The notes: a model not told the origin generated them from the letters alone. 64,000 nt of DNA from Saccharospirillaceae bacterium (GCA_022448365.1 JAKVCS010000001.1:558001-622000), one strand, 5' to 3'; counted from the stretch's first letter, positions 10,238 to 20,411 are shown. Numbers and translations: made by a program.

Positions 10238-10989
10238 TAACGCGTGCTGGCCTTTTCCAGTAAGGCACGCATTTCGCTAACAGCTTCCTTAAGACCAACA
10301 AATACCGCGCGAGCAACAATCGCATGGCCAATATTTAATTCGTTCATTCCGGGAATTGCGGCAATGGCTTCCACATTGTGGTAGTTCAGACCATGCCCGG
10401 CGTTCACAATAAGGCCTTTATCCAACGCATAAGCCGCTGCTAGCTGAATACGAGCCAATTCTCGTTGTTGCTCAGCTTCGCTCTCGGCATCGGCGTAAGC
10501 GCCGGTATGCAGTTCAATTACCGGTGCACCGCAACGTACAGTAGCATCAATCTGTGCTTCATCCGGATCGATAAATAGCGACACTTCACTATCGACAGCT
10601 GCCAGGCGCTCACACGCGTTTTTGATAGCCGCTTCATTACCCACCACATCCAGACCACCTTCCGTCGTTAGCTCCTCGCGTTTCTCTGGCACCAGACACG
10701 TGGCTTCCGGACCCACCTCCTCAGCCAGCTCAAGCATGCCTTCTGTGACTGCCATTTCAAGATTCATGCGGGTGCCCAGTGTTTCAGCCAATACATACAC
10801 GTCACGGGTCTGGATATGACGACGGTCTTCACGTGGGTGGATGGTAATGCCATCAGCTCCGGCTTCCTCGGCAATAAAAGCAGCCTGAACCGGGTCGGGA
10901 TAGCGGGTACCACGTGCTTGTCGTAAGGTTGCGATATGATCGATATTCACACCCAACAAAACGCGTTGCGGATTTTTTACCTGAGACAT
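10237..10989 (-). CDS. pdxJ: Pyridoxine 5'-phosphate synthase
   Basis: A 250-residue TIM-barrel enzyme that condenses 1-deoxyxylulose 5-phosphate with the PdxA product to form pyridoxine 5'-phosphate (vitamin B6). Family motifs include [17 protein letters not shown] at the N-terminus, [12 protein letters not shown], and [11 protein letters not shown]-like text near residue 200. It sits between recO and acpS in the order conserved from pseudomonads to enterics, 25 bases after the recO stop on the same strand in reverse orientation of coordinates. Confidence 0.96.
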   Translation of the reverse strand: MSQVKNPQRVLLGVNIDHIATLRQARGTRYPDPVQAAFIAEEAGADGITIHPREDRRHIQTRDVYVLAETLGTRMNLEMAVTEGMLELAEEVGPEATCLVPEKREELTTEGGLDVVGNEAAIKNACERLAAVDSEVSLFIDPDEAQIDATVRCGAPVIELHTGAYADAESEAEQQRELARIQLAAAYALDKGLIVNAGHGLNYHNVEAIAAIPGMNELNIGHAIVARAVFVGLKEAVSEMRALLEKASTR

Positions 10990-11014
10990 TTTCGATCCTT
11001 AAATAAACTGAACA

Positions 11015-11716
11015 CTAAATTTTTGATGGATTAAATAACTGCCGGCTGATTAACGGTCGCTCCAGTACATGCTCCAGAGCGAGACGCAGCACCTGCTTCG
11101 CTGTTTGCCAGACACTAACATCGTGTGGGACTTCAGCAAAGTTTTTCAGCCAACCAGCAAATGCCAGTATATCGCTGCCGCGAAAAAAACCCGCACCGTG
11201 TAAATAAAATCCTTCCTGCGGATTGAATCGATACCGCTGGTGCAGGGTTATCGGCCGCGCCAAACTGTCCTGCTGCCAGGAAAACCCCAGCCCAAGTTGC
11301 TGCAGCAGCTGATATTCAAACAGCCGTAGCCAGGGTTCCAGTGCCCCGCCGTTTGCACTGTCATTGTTATCTTCCAGAGCATTAATCACACTGGCATACA
11401 ACAGAAAGAGATCTTTGGCGGGTTCGTTTCGGGGTAACAGGCGGGCAAGCAATTCATTCAGATATAAACCGCAATACAGAGAATTGTTTCGCAACTGAAA
11501 TGTCCGCTGACGCTGAAGAGCTTTGATCTGTGGCCAGTCTTCGCCAACGCGCCAATCAGCCTGACATTGTTGAAAGCAATCGGGGATAAAAGCATCTTGT
11601 TTGGCAGAACGCTGCGGCGTGACTACGGACAACCTGCCAGCTTCGGCGGAGAAGATATCCAGCAAGAACTGATACTCACCAACTGGCTGGCGCTGCAAAA
11701 CAAACAGCTTTTTCAT
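11015..11716 (-). CDS. recO: DNA repair protein RecO
   Basis: A 233-residue RecO: N-terminal OB-fold (about 1-80, beginning MKKLFVLQRQPVGEYQF) and a C-terminal helical domain with LYLNELLARLLPRNEP near residue 90 and the RFNPQEGFYL-type segment near 170. It works with RecF and RecR to load RecA on SSB-coated DNA. A 198-base gap separates it from era upstream, larger than usual for this cluster; I see no gene there, so recO may have its own promoter. Confidence 0.9.
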   Translation of the reverse strand: MKKLFVLQRQPVGEYQFLLDIFSAEAGRLSVVTPQRSAKQDAFIPDCFQQCQADWRVGEDWPQIKALQRQRTFQLRNNSLYCGLYLNELLARLLPRNEPAKDLFLLYASVINALEDNNDSANGGALEPWLRLFEYQLLQQLGLGFSWQQDSLARPITLHQRYRFNPQEGFYLHGAGFFRGSDILAFAGWLKNFAEVPHDVSVWQTAKQVLRLALEHVLERPLISRQLFNPSKI

Positions 11717-11914
11717 ATTTTTCTAGCCCCAAATGCCAGGAAAAAAGTCTGCATTATTCTCCAGCACCGCAACCATGTGTTGAGATGCCTGCGCGACACC
11801 CCTTCGCGGATGAGAACAATAATCCGGGCTTTTACCGATTGATCATCTGAAGGGATATCGCTGCTGTAAAGCACATGCGTTGTTTACTGACAGGGTAAGC
11901 GGAATGTTGCCAAA

Positions 11915-12820
11915 TTACTCGTCGTTATAACCCAGGCTCCGCAGTGCCCTTTCGTCATCCGACCAATTGGATTTAACCTTCACCCACAAATTCAACATCA
12001 CTTTGCAGTCAAACATCTGTTCCATATCCTTACGGGCTTCGATGCCGATCTGTTTTATACGATACCCTTTATCACCAATCACAATGCGTTTCTGAGAGTC
12101 ACGCTCAACCAGAATTAACGCACTGATTTCAGCCATGCGACCATCATGAGTGAATTCTTCAATTTCTACCGTCATTTCGTAGGGTAATTCATCGCCCAAC
12201 TGGCGCATGATCTTTTCACGGACCAGTTCTGCCGCCAGGAAGCGAGAACTGCGATCGGTGATCTGGTCTTCCGGATAAAAATACTGACTTTCTGGCAAGT
12301 AGCTCTCAATCAGACTTTCCAGACGCTCAACGTTGTGTCCAGTCTTCGCGGATACCGGAATAATCTGATCAAAGTTATGGCGGCTACTGAGCTCTTGCAG
12401 ATATGGCAACAGCTCATCTTTGTCTTTCACAAAATCGACTTTATTGACCACCAGAACCGCTGGTGCGCGTTGCTGCTTAATGGCCTGCAACACCATTTCA
12501 TCTTCGTCAGTCCAGCGCATACGATCGATCAGCATCACAATCAGATCAACGTCTTTTACCGCCGTGGTTGCCGCTTTATTCATGTAGCGATTAATCGCTT
12601 TATCATGGTTTTTATGGATTCCCGGCGTATCGACATACACCACCTGGCTGCCATTTTCCGTTTTGATGCCCAGAATCTGGTGACGAGTGGTTTGCGGCTT
12701 ACGCGATGTGATCGACAGCTTTTGCCCAAGAATTCGATTTAACAGGGTCGATTTGCCGACGTTTGGGCGACCAACAATGGCAACAAAGCCTGTGCGGGTA
12801 ATCAGATTTTCTTCACTCAT
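11915..12820 (-). CDS. era: GTPase Era
   Basis: A 301-residue essential GTPase for 30S ribosome maturation. G1 is [13 protein letters not shown]3 is DTPGIH, G4 is NKVDF and the C-terminal KH RNA-binding domain covers about 200-301. It binds the 3' end of 16S rRNA. The start ATGA overlaps the rnc stop by four bases, so rnc-era are translationally coupled as in most gammaproteobacteria. Confidence 0.97.
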   Translation of the reverse strand: MSEENLITRTGFVAIVGRPNVGKSTLLNRILGQKLSITSRKPQTTRHQILGIKTENGSQVVYVDTPGIHKNHDKAINRYMNKAATTAVKDVDLIVMLIDRMRWTDEDEMVLQAIKQQRAPAVLVVNKVDFVKDKDELLPYLQELSSRHNFDQIIPVSAKTGHNVERLESLIESYLPESQYFYPEDQITDRSSRFLAAELVREKIMRQLGDELPYEMTVEIEEFTHDGRMAEISALILVERDSQKRIVIGDKGYRIKQIGIEARKDMEQMFDCKVMLNLWVKVKSNWSDDERALRSLGYNDE

Positions 12821-13518
12821 GCGCTTACCTCGGCCGCATCCCCGGCTTGTTTCAGCTGTTCCAGAACGGTGGCTGCAGCGGTTTGTTCGGCATTTCGACG
12901 ACTCGAGCCGGTCGCAGTCACTGGTGCTTCAATTTCGGGAATAAAACAGGTGACAGTAAATACCTGCTCATTAGTTGGGCCGTCCACTGACAGCACTTCG
13001 TATTTTGGAAGGCGCGAACCTGCAGCCTGTTGAATTTCCTGCAGCTGTGTTTTCGGGTCTTTAATCGGGTCTTCCAGGCTCAGATTATCCAACCGGGTTT
13101 GAAACCAGGCTAAGATACGTTCACGCGCAGCGTCCAGACCGGCATCCAGATAGATGGCACCGATCAACGCCTCAACCGCATCAGCGAGAATCGAATCACG
13201 CTTATGCCCGCCGCTTTTCAGCTCACCGGAACCAAGCAGCAGAAAATCACCCAGATCGAATTCTTTGGCAACTTCAGCCAGAGTTTTGCCTTTTACGATC
13301 CTTGCCCGCAAACGGCTCAACTTGCCCTCTTTTGCTTCAGGAAAGCGCTGATACAGATCTTCAGAAATAACCACACTGAGAATCGAGTCGCCCAGGAACT
13401 CCAGACGTTCATTATTATCGACGCCTTTGGAGCGATGAGTTAAAGCCAGCTCAACCAGGCTCTGGTCTTTAAAGCGATAACCCAGGCGCTGGGAAAGTTT
13501 TATCAAAGGATTATTCAC
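12817..13518 (-). CDS. rnc: Ribonuclease III
   Basis: A 233-residue double-strand-specific endoribonuclease that processes rRNA precursors and many mRNAs. The catalytic signature [13 protein letters not shown] lies near residue 36 and the second metal-binding segment [15 protein letters not shown] near 110; the dsRNA-binding domain fills about 155-225 and includes [11 protein letters not shown]. It overlaps the upstream DUF4845 gene by four bases (ATGA) and era downstream by four. Confidence 0.97.
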   Translation of the reverse strand: MNNPLIKLSQRLGYRFKDQSLVELALTHRSKGVDNNERLEFLGDSILSVVISEDLYQRFPEAKEGKLSRLRARIVKGKTLAEVAKEFDLGDFLLLGSGELKSGGHKRDSILADAVEALIGAIYLDAGLDAARERILAWFQTRLDNLSLEDPIKDPKTQLQEIQQAAGSRLPKYEVLSVDGPTNEQVFTVTCFIPEIEAPVTATGSSRRNAEQTAAATVLEQLKQAGDAAEVSA

Positions 13519-13898
13519 TGGCTAAAGTCTTTCTGATGTTGAAACCGACCAACCAGATCAATGTTAGCAAACAAATTGCCACGCTTTTCGTAGCTCAGAA
13601 ACAACACAATGCCGTTACGGGTACGGCGAATTTCAAGGCCATCTAGGGGTATATCAGCCTGACCGTTCTCCAAACGTCGCTCCAGTAACGCGCGCAATTG
13701 CTTCGAGCGGGTACGGCTGGTGACTTCCCCGGAAGACTGCAGTGTATCAAGCACCTGAGTAACCACACTGTCCTGCAGATACATCGGCACGACTGCAAAG
13801 GCAACTTTGATAACCAGAATCAGACCAAAAATAGCCAGCAGAACCGGTAAAGCCGCCATCCCTGATTGTTTGCCATAAGGCGCTTTCATCATTTTCAT
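13515..13898 (-). CDS. DUF4845 family membrane protein
   Basis: A 127-residue protein with one N-terminal membrane helix (about residues 14-36, [22 protein letters not shown]) and a small periplasmic domain. The family is of unknown function but is nearly always found between lepB and rnc in pseudomonad-like genomes. Here the expected lepB is missing: only 15 bases separate this start from the lepA stop. The stop overlaps rnc by four bases. Role unknown; possibly envelope or pilin-like, given the short type IV-like N-terminal helix. Confidence 0.8.
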   Translation of the reverse strand: MKMMKAPYGKQSGMAALPVLLAIFGLILVIKVAFAVVPMYLQDSVVTQVLDTLQSSGEVTSRTRSKQLRALLERRLENGQADIPLDGLEIRRTRNGIVLFLSYEKRGNLFANIDLVGRFQHQKDFSQ

Positions 13899-13913
13899 CA
13901 GTCAGTCACCGAA

Positions 13914-15713
13914 CTAGTCATCAACACGTAAAACAGCCAGGAATGCCGACTGCGGAATTTCTACATTACCAATCTGCTTCATGCGCTTTTTACCTTCTTT
14001 CTGCTTCTGCAGCAGCTTCTTCTTACGGCTGACGTCACCGCCATAACACTTGGCCGTTACGTTTTTACGCAGCGCTTTTACCGTGGTACGGGCAACAACC
14101 TGATTGCCAACCGCCGCCTGAATCGCTACATCAAACATCTGACGTGGGATCAGTTCTTTCATTTTTTCAGTCAGCAAAGCGCCACGACGACGAATATTGT
14201 CACGGTGCATAATCACTGCCAACGCATCGACACGATCGCCATTCACCAGCACATCAAGGCGCACCAGCGGAGCTTCCTGGAAACGCAGGAAGTTGTAGTC
14301 GAGTGACGCAAACCCACGGCTGGCAGACTTAAGGCGGTCAAAGAAGTCCATGACCACTTCGGCCATCGGAATCTCATAACGCAATGACACCTGGGAACCG
14401 GTGTATTGCATATCAATCTGCACGCCACGCTTTTCTATACACAGAGAAATCACATTACCCAGATATTCCTGTGGCACCAGAATATTACACTCGGCAATCG
14501 GTTCTAACATTTCTTCGATGGTGCCCGCATCCGGCAGTTTGGACGGGTTATCAACCGATAAAGTTTCGCCCTTACGATTAACCACCTGATAAATTACGGT
14601 TGGTGCAGTCGTGATCAGATCCAGGTCGTATTCACGCTCAAGCCGCTCCTGAATGATCTCCATGTGCAGCATCCCAAGGAAGCCGCAACGAAAACCGAAG
14701 CCCAATGCGTCGGAGTTTTCCGGCTCATAGAACAACGAAGCATCATTCAGCGACAGTTTTTCCAGTGCATCACGGAACGATTCAAAGTCATCAGAGGAAA
14801 CCGGGAATAAGCCAGCATAAACCTGAGGTTTTACTTTCTGGAAACCCGGTAACTCTTCAGTGTCAGGTTGTTTCGCTCCCACGATGGTGTCACCCACCGG
14901 AGCACCGTGAATATCTTTAATTCCGGCAACCAGGTAGCCCACTTCACCGCAACCTAAGTGACCGGTCTCATTGCGCTTCGGCGTGAAGATACCGACGCCA
15001 TCGACGCCATGATCTTTACCCGTCGACTTAATACGAATTTTGTCGCCTTTTTTGATCGAACCGTTTTTCACCCGAATCAGGGAAACAACGCCTAAGTAAG
15101 GGTCAAACCAGGAATCAATAATCAGGGCTTGTAACGGTGCGTCCGGATCACCTTCAGGTGCTGGAACATTAGCGACCAACTCCTCAAGTACGTCATCGAT
15201 ATTCAGACCACTCTTGGCAGAACAGCGCACCGCTTCCATGGCATCAATGCCAATAATATCTTCAATTTCCTGCGCTACCCGGTCTGGATCCGCCTGTGGC
15301 AAATCCATCTTGTTCAGAACCGGCAAAACTTCCAGTCCCTGCTCAATCGCGGTGTAACAGTTTGCTACCGACTGTGCTTCCACACCCTGGGCAGCATCAA
15401 CCACCAGCAGCGCACCCTCACAAGCCGACAGTGAGCGCGATACCTCGTAACTGAAGTCTACGTGTCCGGGAGTATCAATAAAATTCAGCTGGTAGGTCTT
15501 ACCGTCACGGGCTTTGTAGTCCAGCGTCACACTCTGGGCCTTAATGGTAATGCCACGCTCACGCTCGATATCCATGGAATCGAGGACTTGCTGCTGCATT
15601 TCACGGTCAGACAAACCACCACACACCTGAATAAACCGATCTGACAGAGTCGATTTACCGTGGTCGATGTGGGCAATAATGGAAAAGTTACGAATGTGGT
15701 CCAGTTGGCTCAC
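13914..15713 (-). CDS. lepA: Elongation factor 4 (LepA)
   Basis: A 599-residue translational GTPase. G1 is [14 protein letters not shown]2 includes [10 protein letters not shown]3 is [12 protein letters not shown] and G4 is NKMDLPQ, followed by EF-G-like domains and the LepA-specific C-terminal domain with [16 protein letters not shown]. It acts on the ribosome, affecting 30S assembly and initiation or back-translocation. Normally followed by lepB; here it is followed directly by the DUF4845 gene. Confidence 0.97.
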   Translation of the reverse strand: MSQLDHIRNFSIIAHIDHGKSTLSDRFIQVCGGLSDREMQQQVLDSMDIERERGITIKAQSVTLDYKARDGKTYQLNFIDTPGHVDFSYEVSRSLSACEGALLVVDAAQGVEAQSVANCYTAIEQGLEVLPVLNKMDLPQADPDRVAQEIEDIIGIDAMEAVRCSAKSGLNIDDVLEELVANVPAPEGDPDAPLQALIIDSWFDPYLGVVSLIRVKNGSIKKGDKIRIKSTGKDHGVDGVGIFTPKRNETGHLGCGEVGYLVAGIKDIHGAPVGDTIVGAKQPDTEELPGFQKVKPQVYAGLFPVSSDDFESFRDALEKLSLNDASLFYEPENSDALGFGFRCGFLGMLHMEIIQERLEREYDLDLITTAPTVIYQVVNRKGETLSVDNPSKLPDAGTIEEMLEPIAECNILVPQEYLGNVISLCIEKRGVQIDMQYTGSQVSLRYEIPMAEVVMDFFDRLKSASRGFASLDYNFLRFQEAPLVRLDVLVNGDRVDALAVIMHRDNIRRRGALLTEKMKELIPRQMFDVAIQAAVGNQVVARTTVKALRKNVTAKCYGGDVSRKKKLLQKQKEGKKRMKQIGNVEIPQSAFLAVLRVDD

Positions 15714-15936
15714 GAATATGATCCGCTTCAGAATTCAAATGGGCCGGAATTCTACTTGAAAGGCGGACTAAAGGCTAACGCATTCAGATGGTTAGCCGGT
15801 AGCGGAAGGTCGTCTGACAATAAGTTTTGCAACTTGACTGCTCTACTGGTTCCACAGCAACAGGAAGTGGCAGTAGGTGGCTGGGTCTGGGGCGACCCTG
15901 TTTTTCTGCAACCAAAACCCAGCCTTGTGTCTCGGC

Positions 15937-17352
15937 TTATTCCGTAATCCGCAACGGGATAAACATAGCCGCACCGCGGCGTACAATTCGCATGGGGACG
16001 CTGCGGTTCTTCGGTAATGAGTTGACGATTTTATTGAAATCAGCAACAGAGCGCACAGATTCGCCGTAGATCATGGTAATGACATCCCCATTAACCAGCC
16101 CGGCAAACGCCGCTGGTCCCTGTTTGACGTCTTGAACCACCACGCCATCACCGCTTTTATTGCGCTGTTTTTCAGACAACTCCGCAACCACAACACCCAA
16201 CCGGTTACTTTCCGATTGCTTTGGAACACTGTTATTGGTCAGTTCAATACCGTCGCCATCAGGCAAGGTACCAATGCTGATGTTCAGTAACTTGCGCTTG
16301 CCGTTACGAACCACTTTTACTTTTGCCTTTGTACCCGGCTTGACGCGCCCTACCTGATGCGGCAGATCGGATGACAAGAAAATTTCGTTACCGTCAAAGT
16401 GGGTAATGATATCGCCATTTTCCAAACCACCCGATTGTGCTGGACTGTTAGGTACAACCTGAGCGACCAGTGCGCCAGCGGCTTTATCCAAACCAAATGA
16501 CTCTGCCAGGTCCTTATTGACTTCCTGGATCACAACACCCAACCAACCGCGGCTGACTTTACCTTTTTCTTTGAGCTGATCAGCCACATTCATCGCAACA
16601 TTCATAGGAATCGCAAACGACACACCCATAAAGCCGCCGGAACGGGTATAAATCTGCGAGTTAATACCCACCACTTCGCCATCCAGATTAAACAGGGGGC
16701 CACCGGAATTGCCCGGGTTTATCGCCACGTCAGTCTGGATAAAGGGGACATAATTTTCATTCGGCAGGCTGCGGCCTTTGGCCGAAACGATGCCAGCCGT
16801 CACCGAGTAGTCAAAGCCAAACGGCGAGCCAATCGCAACCACCCATTCCCCAACTTCGAGCTTATCGGAGTCGCCCAGATCCACCGTTGGCAGGTCTTCA
16901 GCCTCGACTTTCAGCAAAGCCAGATCGCTGCTTGGGTCAGCACCAATCAGCTCTGCGGTTAACTCCCGCCGGTCATTGAGGCGAACAATGATCTCATCAG
17001 CCCCCTGAATCACATGATTGTTGGTTAGCAGATAACCATCCTCAGAAATAATAAAACCGGACCCTAAGGATGACTTTTCCTGTTGCCCTCCACGTGGACC
17101 ATGTGGATTCTGACCGTAAGGCATGGGTTGGCCGAAGAAGTGCCGAAAGATCTCCGGGACGTCTTCCGGTAATCCATAACGCTGCATCATGTTGCGCTTA
17201 TCCTGATGCTGTATGGTGGAAATATTAACGACTGCAGGAGAGGTTTCTTTTACCAGATCACGAAAATCCGGTAGCGCGGCATTTACAGCCGAAGCCAGTA
17301 CAGAAAGTAGTACAGCAATACTCACCGGTATTGCCCGAAGCGATTGCAACAT
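15937..17352 (-). CDS. mucD: Periplasmic serine protease MucD/DegP-like
   Basis: A 471-residue HtrA-family protease and chaperone. A signal peptide (about 1-26, ending VNA) precedes the trypsin-like domain, whose catalytic His is in TNNHVI, Asp in SSDLALLKV and Ser in NPGNSGGPLF; two PDZ domains follow. I chose ATG 17352 because GGGGAT lies just upstream; the ATG at 17379 has no ribosome binding site. It degrades misfolded envelope proteins and, in Pseudomonas, restrains the sigma-E (AlgU) response. It ends the rpoE-rseABC run; the 86-base gap before it may hold its own promoter. Confidence 0.94.
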   Translation of the reverse strand: MLQSLRAIPVSIAVLLSVLASAVNAALPDFRDLVKETSPAVVNISTIQHQDKRNMMQRYGLPEDVPEIFRHFFGQPMPYGQNPHGPRGGQQEKSSLGSGFIISEDGYLLTNNHVIQGADEIIVRLNDRRELTAELIGADPSSDLALLKVEAEDLPTVDLGDSDKLEVGEWVVAIGSPFGFDYSVTAGIVSAKGRSLPNENYVPFIQTDVAINPGNSGGPLFNLDGEVVGINSQIYTRSGGFMGVSFAIPMNVAMNVADQLKEKGKVSRGWLGVVIQEVNKDLAESFGLDKAAGALVAQVVPNSPAQSGGLENGDIITHFDGNEIFLSSDLPHQVGRVKPGTKAKVKVVRNGKRKLLNISIGTLPDGDGIELTNNSVPKQSESNRLGVVVAELSEKQRNKSGDGVVVQDVKQGPAAFAGLVNGDVITMIYGESVRSVADFNKIVNSLPKNRSVPMRIVRRGAAMFIPLRITE

Positions 17353-17465
17353 AGATATCCCCGCGTCACTTTTAACCATTAGTCACTAGACGATAACGAT
17401 GGCTCAGCTCAGAGGGTTTGTCATGTATAAAAAAGTAAGAGAGTGCGAACCTATGGCAAGTATTC

Positions 17466-17906
17466 TCAGAAGACTTGTTCTACCGGAATATGACTGCAAG
17501 CCTCTTTAAAGTGCGGTTGCCAATCTTCCTTTTTTTGTTCGGAGATTGTTTTAGCGAACCAGAAACCCGCCAACAGGCCACTCAAACCCGCCACCAAAGA
17601 GCCTGTTTCTCCAGCCGCAAAATGTCCGGCAACAGCAAATGACAATAACCCCAGCATCGGCATGCCATAAAGCACCAGAGCGCTCATCGCCAGGCTACCA
17701 TCCGGTAAAGTCAGCGTTGCCTGTTCGCCAATTCGGAAATGTTTATCGGTAGGAACCCACAGACGCATTTTACGTCCGAGCTTGCTCAGAGAGTGCTGCC
17801 CACATCCACTGCGCGCATTGCAGGATGAACAGGCGCTTTGCTGCATAGCTTCTACCCAGACACCCTGTTTACCCAACTCCACAATTTCAACAATTTCCTG
17901 ACTCAA
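17466..17906 (-). CDS. rseC: RseC/MucC family sigma-E modulator
   Basis: A 146-residue inner-membrane protein. The cytoplasmic N-terminus has the cysteine cluster CSSCNARSGCG (about residues 21-31), and two membrane helices follow at about 72-92 and 95-112. The family modulates sigma-E activity and, in enterics, helps keep SoxR reduced as part of the RsxABCDGE-RseC system. Located directly after rseB, matching algU-mucA-mucB-mucC-mucD order. Confidence 0.88.
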   Translation of the reverse strand: MSQEIVEIVELGKQGVWVEAMQQSACSSCNARSGCGQHSLSKLGRKMRLWVPTDKHFRIGEQATLTLPDGSLAMSALVLYGMPMLGLLSFAVAGHFAAGETGSLVAGLSGLLAGFWFAKTISEQKKEDWQPHFKEACSHIPVEQVF

Positions 17907-17942
17907 GCGCTTAACCCGGTTTATTCATAGCAAGCCGCTATT

Positions 17943-18932
17943 TTATTGTGGTAAGACCGAAGCTGCAATTTTCTCCGCGGTCATCAGAGGAACTTCACCC
18001 ACAACAGCAATGCGGTATTTCCCAGTATCGGTTGTCAGATATCGCACCACCGCAGAGGTTGGTCCCCATTGCTGGCTGAGACCAGACATGATTTGTTTCT
18101 CATCAGCCTGATCCACGAACAGGGTAATAGCGGCTAAGCCATCGGTGTACATCAAAGTGGTTAACGAACCATCCACATCATCTGCTGACCCAATGCGCCT
18201 CACCTGGCTTGCAGTCTCCATAAAACCACGCGGTACCCAGCTGAGCTGCCACTCCGGCGTTTGTGTCTTTGACTGCGAACTCTCTTGCGCCGTTGTGTGA
18301 GGCACAACACGGTGCCCACTGATCTCGGGCTCAAATGCGGCGCTGGGGATGGCCTGCCCTATGTCGATCTCTGCGAACTGAAAACGTTCCAGTACCCTAC
18401 CTTGGGCATCAACCAAATCGGAACGCAATAGTAACCCGCTGTCTTCATCCAGCCACAGGCGATAGCCATAGCGGTAACGATCCTGCGGCGATAACAGCAC
18501 TTTCTGCGTCGCACGACCGGCGATACGCTCACCCGGCTCCAAACCAAGATGATAGTATGAATCAATGGCCCCGCTTTGATGCACAAAACCCTGAGATAAA
18601 GGGTTTGGGTGACTCTCGAGGCGCATCACATTCTCCCCCGGATGAATACAGGTGATGTCATGGCCTTTGCGCACCACCTCTCGGGCTTCACCGGTGAGAT
18701 GCAATAAACGCTCATGCTCAACACCGTTTACAACACCATGGGTGATCTTCAGCGTTTGCCACTGCTGGTCGTCTCCGTAGATCAGAACACCCTGATAATT
18801 CTGCTCCTTAAACGCATGCGACATACGATCCAGCCAACCACGGGCGTCAAGCGACTGGGGTAAGGCCTGAACCGTATGAACCATCATCAGCGCCAGACCC
18901 AGCATCACCGCCGGCAAAGACACCCGCTTCAT
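17943..18932 (-). CDS. rseB: Periplasmic sigma-E regulator RseB (MucB)
   Basis: A 329-residue MucB/RseB-family protein with signal peptide (MKRVSLPAVMLGLALMM start, cleavage after VQA). The N-terminal LolA-like domain includes YQGVLIYGDD; the C-terminal domain follows from about residue 215. It binds the periplasmic part of RseA and protects it from DegS. I chose ATG 18932, one base after the rseA stop, because it begins the signal peptide; an ATG at 18998 would overlap rseA by 65 bases. Confidence 0.92.
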   Translation of the reverse strand: MKRVSLPAVMLGLALMMVHTVQALPQSLDARGWLDRMSHAFKEQNYQGVLIYGDDQQWQTLKITHGVVNGVEHERLLHLTGEAREVVRKGHDITCIHPGENVMRLESHPNPLSQGFVHQSGAIDSYYHLGLEPGERIAGRATQKVLLSPQDRYRYGYRLWLDEDSGLLLRSDLVDAQGRVLERFQFAEIDIGQAIPSAAFEPEISGHRVVPHTTAQESSQSKTQTPEWQLSWVPRGFMETASQVRRIGSADDVDGSLTTLMYTDGLAAITLFVDQADEKQIMSGLSQQWGPTSAVVRYLTTDTGKYRIAVVGEVPLMTAEKIAASVLPQ

Positions 18933-18933
18933 C

Positions 18934-19584
18934 TTATTTTTCCACGTTAACAGCATCAGCTTTGCTTTCGTCCTGCATATCCCTGTTGACTTCAACATCG
19001 CTGGTCATGCTGCTGCCTGATTCGTCAAAACTCGCTACTCTGGCGAATGGCATCATGCCACGTCCGGTATTCAGGGCGGCATTTTCAGTATGCTGCAGAA
19101 CGTACTCCTGCAGTTTTCGCTGCGCTTGTTCCAACTCAACCGCATCCACCGGGTTGCTTACCAAGCGTTGCTCGACCGTTTCACCGGACAGTTCTGCATC
19201 CGCAACCAAATCCTGCTGCTGAAGATCGTGGTTAAGACGCACACCCAGGAGAACGGCAATTGTCACGGAGGCCGCTACCGCTGCAGACGCTATCCAATTT
19301 ACACTGCGTTTCGTCTGCCGGTGGCCGTTTTGCTCCTGATTCACCTCATGATCCGTCGGTACCTCATCCATTGGCTCGCCTTCAATGGCCTGCATAATCC
19401 CGCGCGACAAATCCGTGGTCGCAACCGGTTCGTCACGCATCAGAGAGCCAATCATTTGATAACGCTGCCAGCTGTCGCGCAGCTCACTGTCTTCCTCAAC
19501 CTGGTTGAGAATCCGGCGCACTTCCAACTCATCGGTCTCACCATCCACCAACGCCGACAAAGATTCTTTCATTCTATCGTTCAT
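18934..19584 (-). CDS. rseA: Anti-sigma-E factor RseA (MucA)
   Basis: A 216-residue single-pass membrane protein. The cytoplasmic sigma-binding domain starts MNDRMKESLSALVDGETDE with the typical SWQRYQMIGSLMRDE (about residues 38-52), the membrane helix lies near 97-117 and the periplasmic part is for RseB binding and DegS cleavage. It holds RpoE inactive at the membrane. The length equals that of E. coli RseA. Lies 42 bases after rpoE. Confidence 0.94.
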   Translation of the reverse strand: MNDRMKESLSALVDGETDELEVRRILNQVEEDSELRDSWQRYQMIGSLMRDEPVATTDLSRGIMQAIEGEPMDEVPTDHEVNQEQNGHRQTKRSVNWIASAAVAASVTIAVLLGVRLNHDLQQQDLVADAELSGETVEQRLVSNPVDAVELEQAQRKLQEYVLQHTENAALNTGRGMMPFARVASFDESGSSMTSDVEVNRDMQDESKADAVNVEK

Positions 19585-19626
19585 ATATCACCTTCCAAAC
19601 ATCGACCGTTTATCCTGCTGTCAGTA

Positions 19627-20214
19627 TTAAGCACTGGCACTCAGCAGCGGCTGCATTTTTTTATCGATTGCTTCCCTTGCGCGAAAAATACGCGAGCGAA
19701 TCGTTCCAATCGGGCATTCCATTACCTCGGCTATTTCTTCGTAACTCATGCCATCTATTTCGCGCAACGTGACCGCCATTCTTAATTCTTCCGGCAGGTT
19801 TTCGATGGCGTCAAACACCACTTTCTGCAGTTGATCGCGGTGCAGCAAATTATCCGGTGTGGCTACATCTTTCATGTGCGACTCGTCGGCAAAGAATTCG
19901 GCGTCCTCAAGATCCACATCATGAGTGGGCGTTTTACGTCCGCGACTCACCAAATGGTTTTTAGCGGTGTTAACCCCAATCCGGTACATCCAGGTGTAAA
20001 AGGCGCTTTCACCGCGAAAATTTGGCAATGCTCTGAACGCTTTAATAAACGCCTCCTGCGTCACGTCCTGAGCCTCCGCGTGATCGTTGATAAAGCGTCC
20101 GACCAAAGCCAGAATTTTATGCTGATACTTGATTACCAGCAGGTCAAAGGCTCTGCGATCACCCTTCTGAACCCGCGCAACAAGTTGTCGATCGGTTTGT
20201 TGTTGATCTGTCAT
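19627..20214 (-). CDS. rpoE: RNA polymerase sigma-E factor RpoE (AlgU)
   Basis: A 195-residue ECF sigma factor with region 2 (FDLLVIKYQHKI, QEAFIKAFRALPNF, FYTWMYRIGVNTAKN) and region 4 (LREIDGMSYEEIAEVMECPIGTIRSRIFRARE). It directs the envelope stress regulon. Start choice is difficult: ATG 20214 (MTDQQQTD) matches homologues, but an in-frame TTG at 20268 has a near perfect ribosome binding site and would add 18 residues. A sigma-E-type promoter lies upstream, implying autoregulation. First gene of rpoE-rseA-rseB-rseC-mucD. Confidence 0.96.
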   Translation of the reverse strand: MTDQQQTDRQLVARVQKGDRRAFDLLVIKYQHKILALVGRFINDHAEAQDVTQEAFIKAFRALPNFRGESAFYTWMYRIGVNTAKNHLVSRGRKTPTHDVDLEDAEFFADESHMKDVATPDNLLHRDQLQKVVFDAIENLPEELRMAVTLREIDGMSYEEIAEVMECPIGTIRSRIFRAREAIDKKMQPLLSASA

Positions 20215-20265
20215 GCTGTTATCCGCTGTCACCCGCTCCTGTTCCACAGCTACCGCTAAACTCGC

Positions 20266-20280
20266 CAATTCTCACCTCCT
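20266..20280 (-). promoter_or_regulatory. Very strong Shine-Dalgarno before an in-frame TTG upstream of rpoE
   Basis: Reading the minus strand, AGGAGGTGAG (20280-20271) is followed after AA by TTG at 20268, which is in frame with rpoE and open to it. With the preceding bases the match to the 16S anti-SD is about ten bases. Either RpoE has an 18-residue N-terminal extension or this is a leader translation signal; the conventional ATG at 20214 has only a weak GGA upstream. Confidence 0.6.
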
Positions 20281-20309
20281 TCACATCCTATGCGATGCCT
20301 TAGGTGATG

Positions 20310-20337
20310 TAAGAATCCACTTTTACTGAAAAGTTCC
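20310..20337 (-). promoter_or_regulatory. Sigma-E-type promoter for rpoE
   Basis: On the minus strand GGAACTT (20337-20331), a 16-base spacer, then TCTTA (20314-20310). This matches the known RpoE/AlgU promoter form (GGAACTT, 16-17 bases, TCTGA/TCAAA). It predicts a transcript start near 20303, about 35 bases before the TTG and 89 before the ATG of rpoE, so the operon is probably autoregulated. Confidence 0.8.
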
Positions 20338-20352
20338 CGAGCTGTTGCACGC

Positions 20353-20381
20353 TTTTCATAACATAGCGGTGAAAGTATAGT
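20353..20381 (+). promoter_or_regulatory. Candidate sigma-70 promoter for nadB
   Basis: TTTTCA (20353-20358), 17 bases, TATAGT (20376-20381), 31 bases before the nadB ATG. The -10 is good and the -35 weak. It is oriented away from the rpoE promoter in the shared divergent region. Confidence 0.45.
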
Positions 20382-20411
20382 GCTCAGCAGTTTAAACGAA
20401 GAATCGGATAC

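Noticed and set aside
15660-16069. Plus-strand frames in the mucD-lepA gap
   Set aside because: They run into lepA or mucD antisense and have no start signal; the gap (15714-15936) holds only a weak inverted repeat (15879-15886 with 15917-15924) with a 30-base loop, too open for a terminator.
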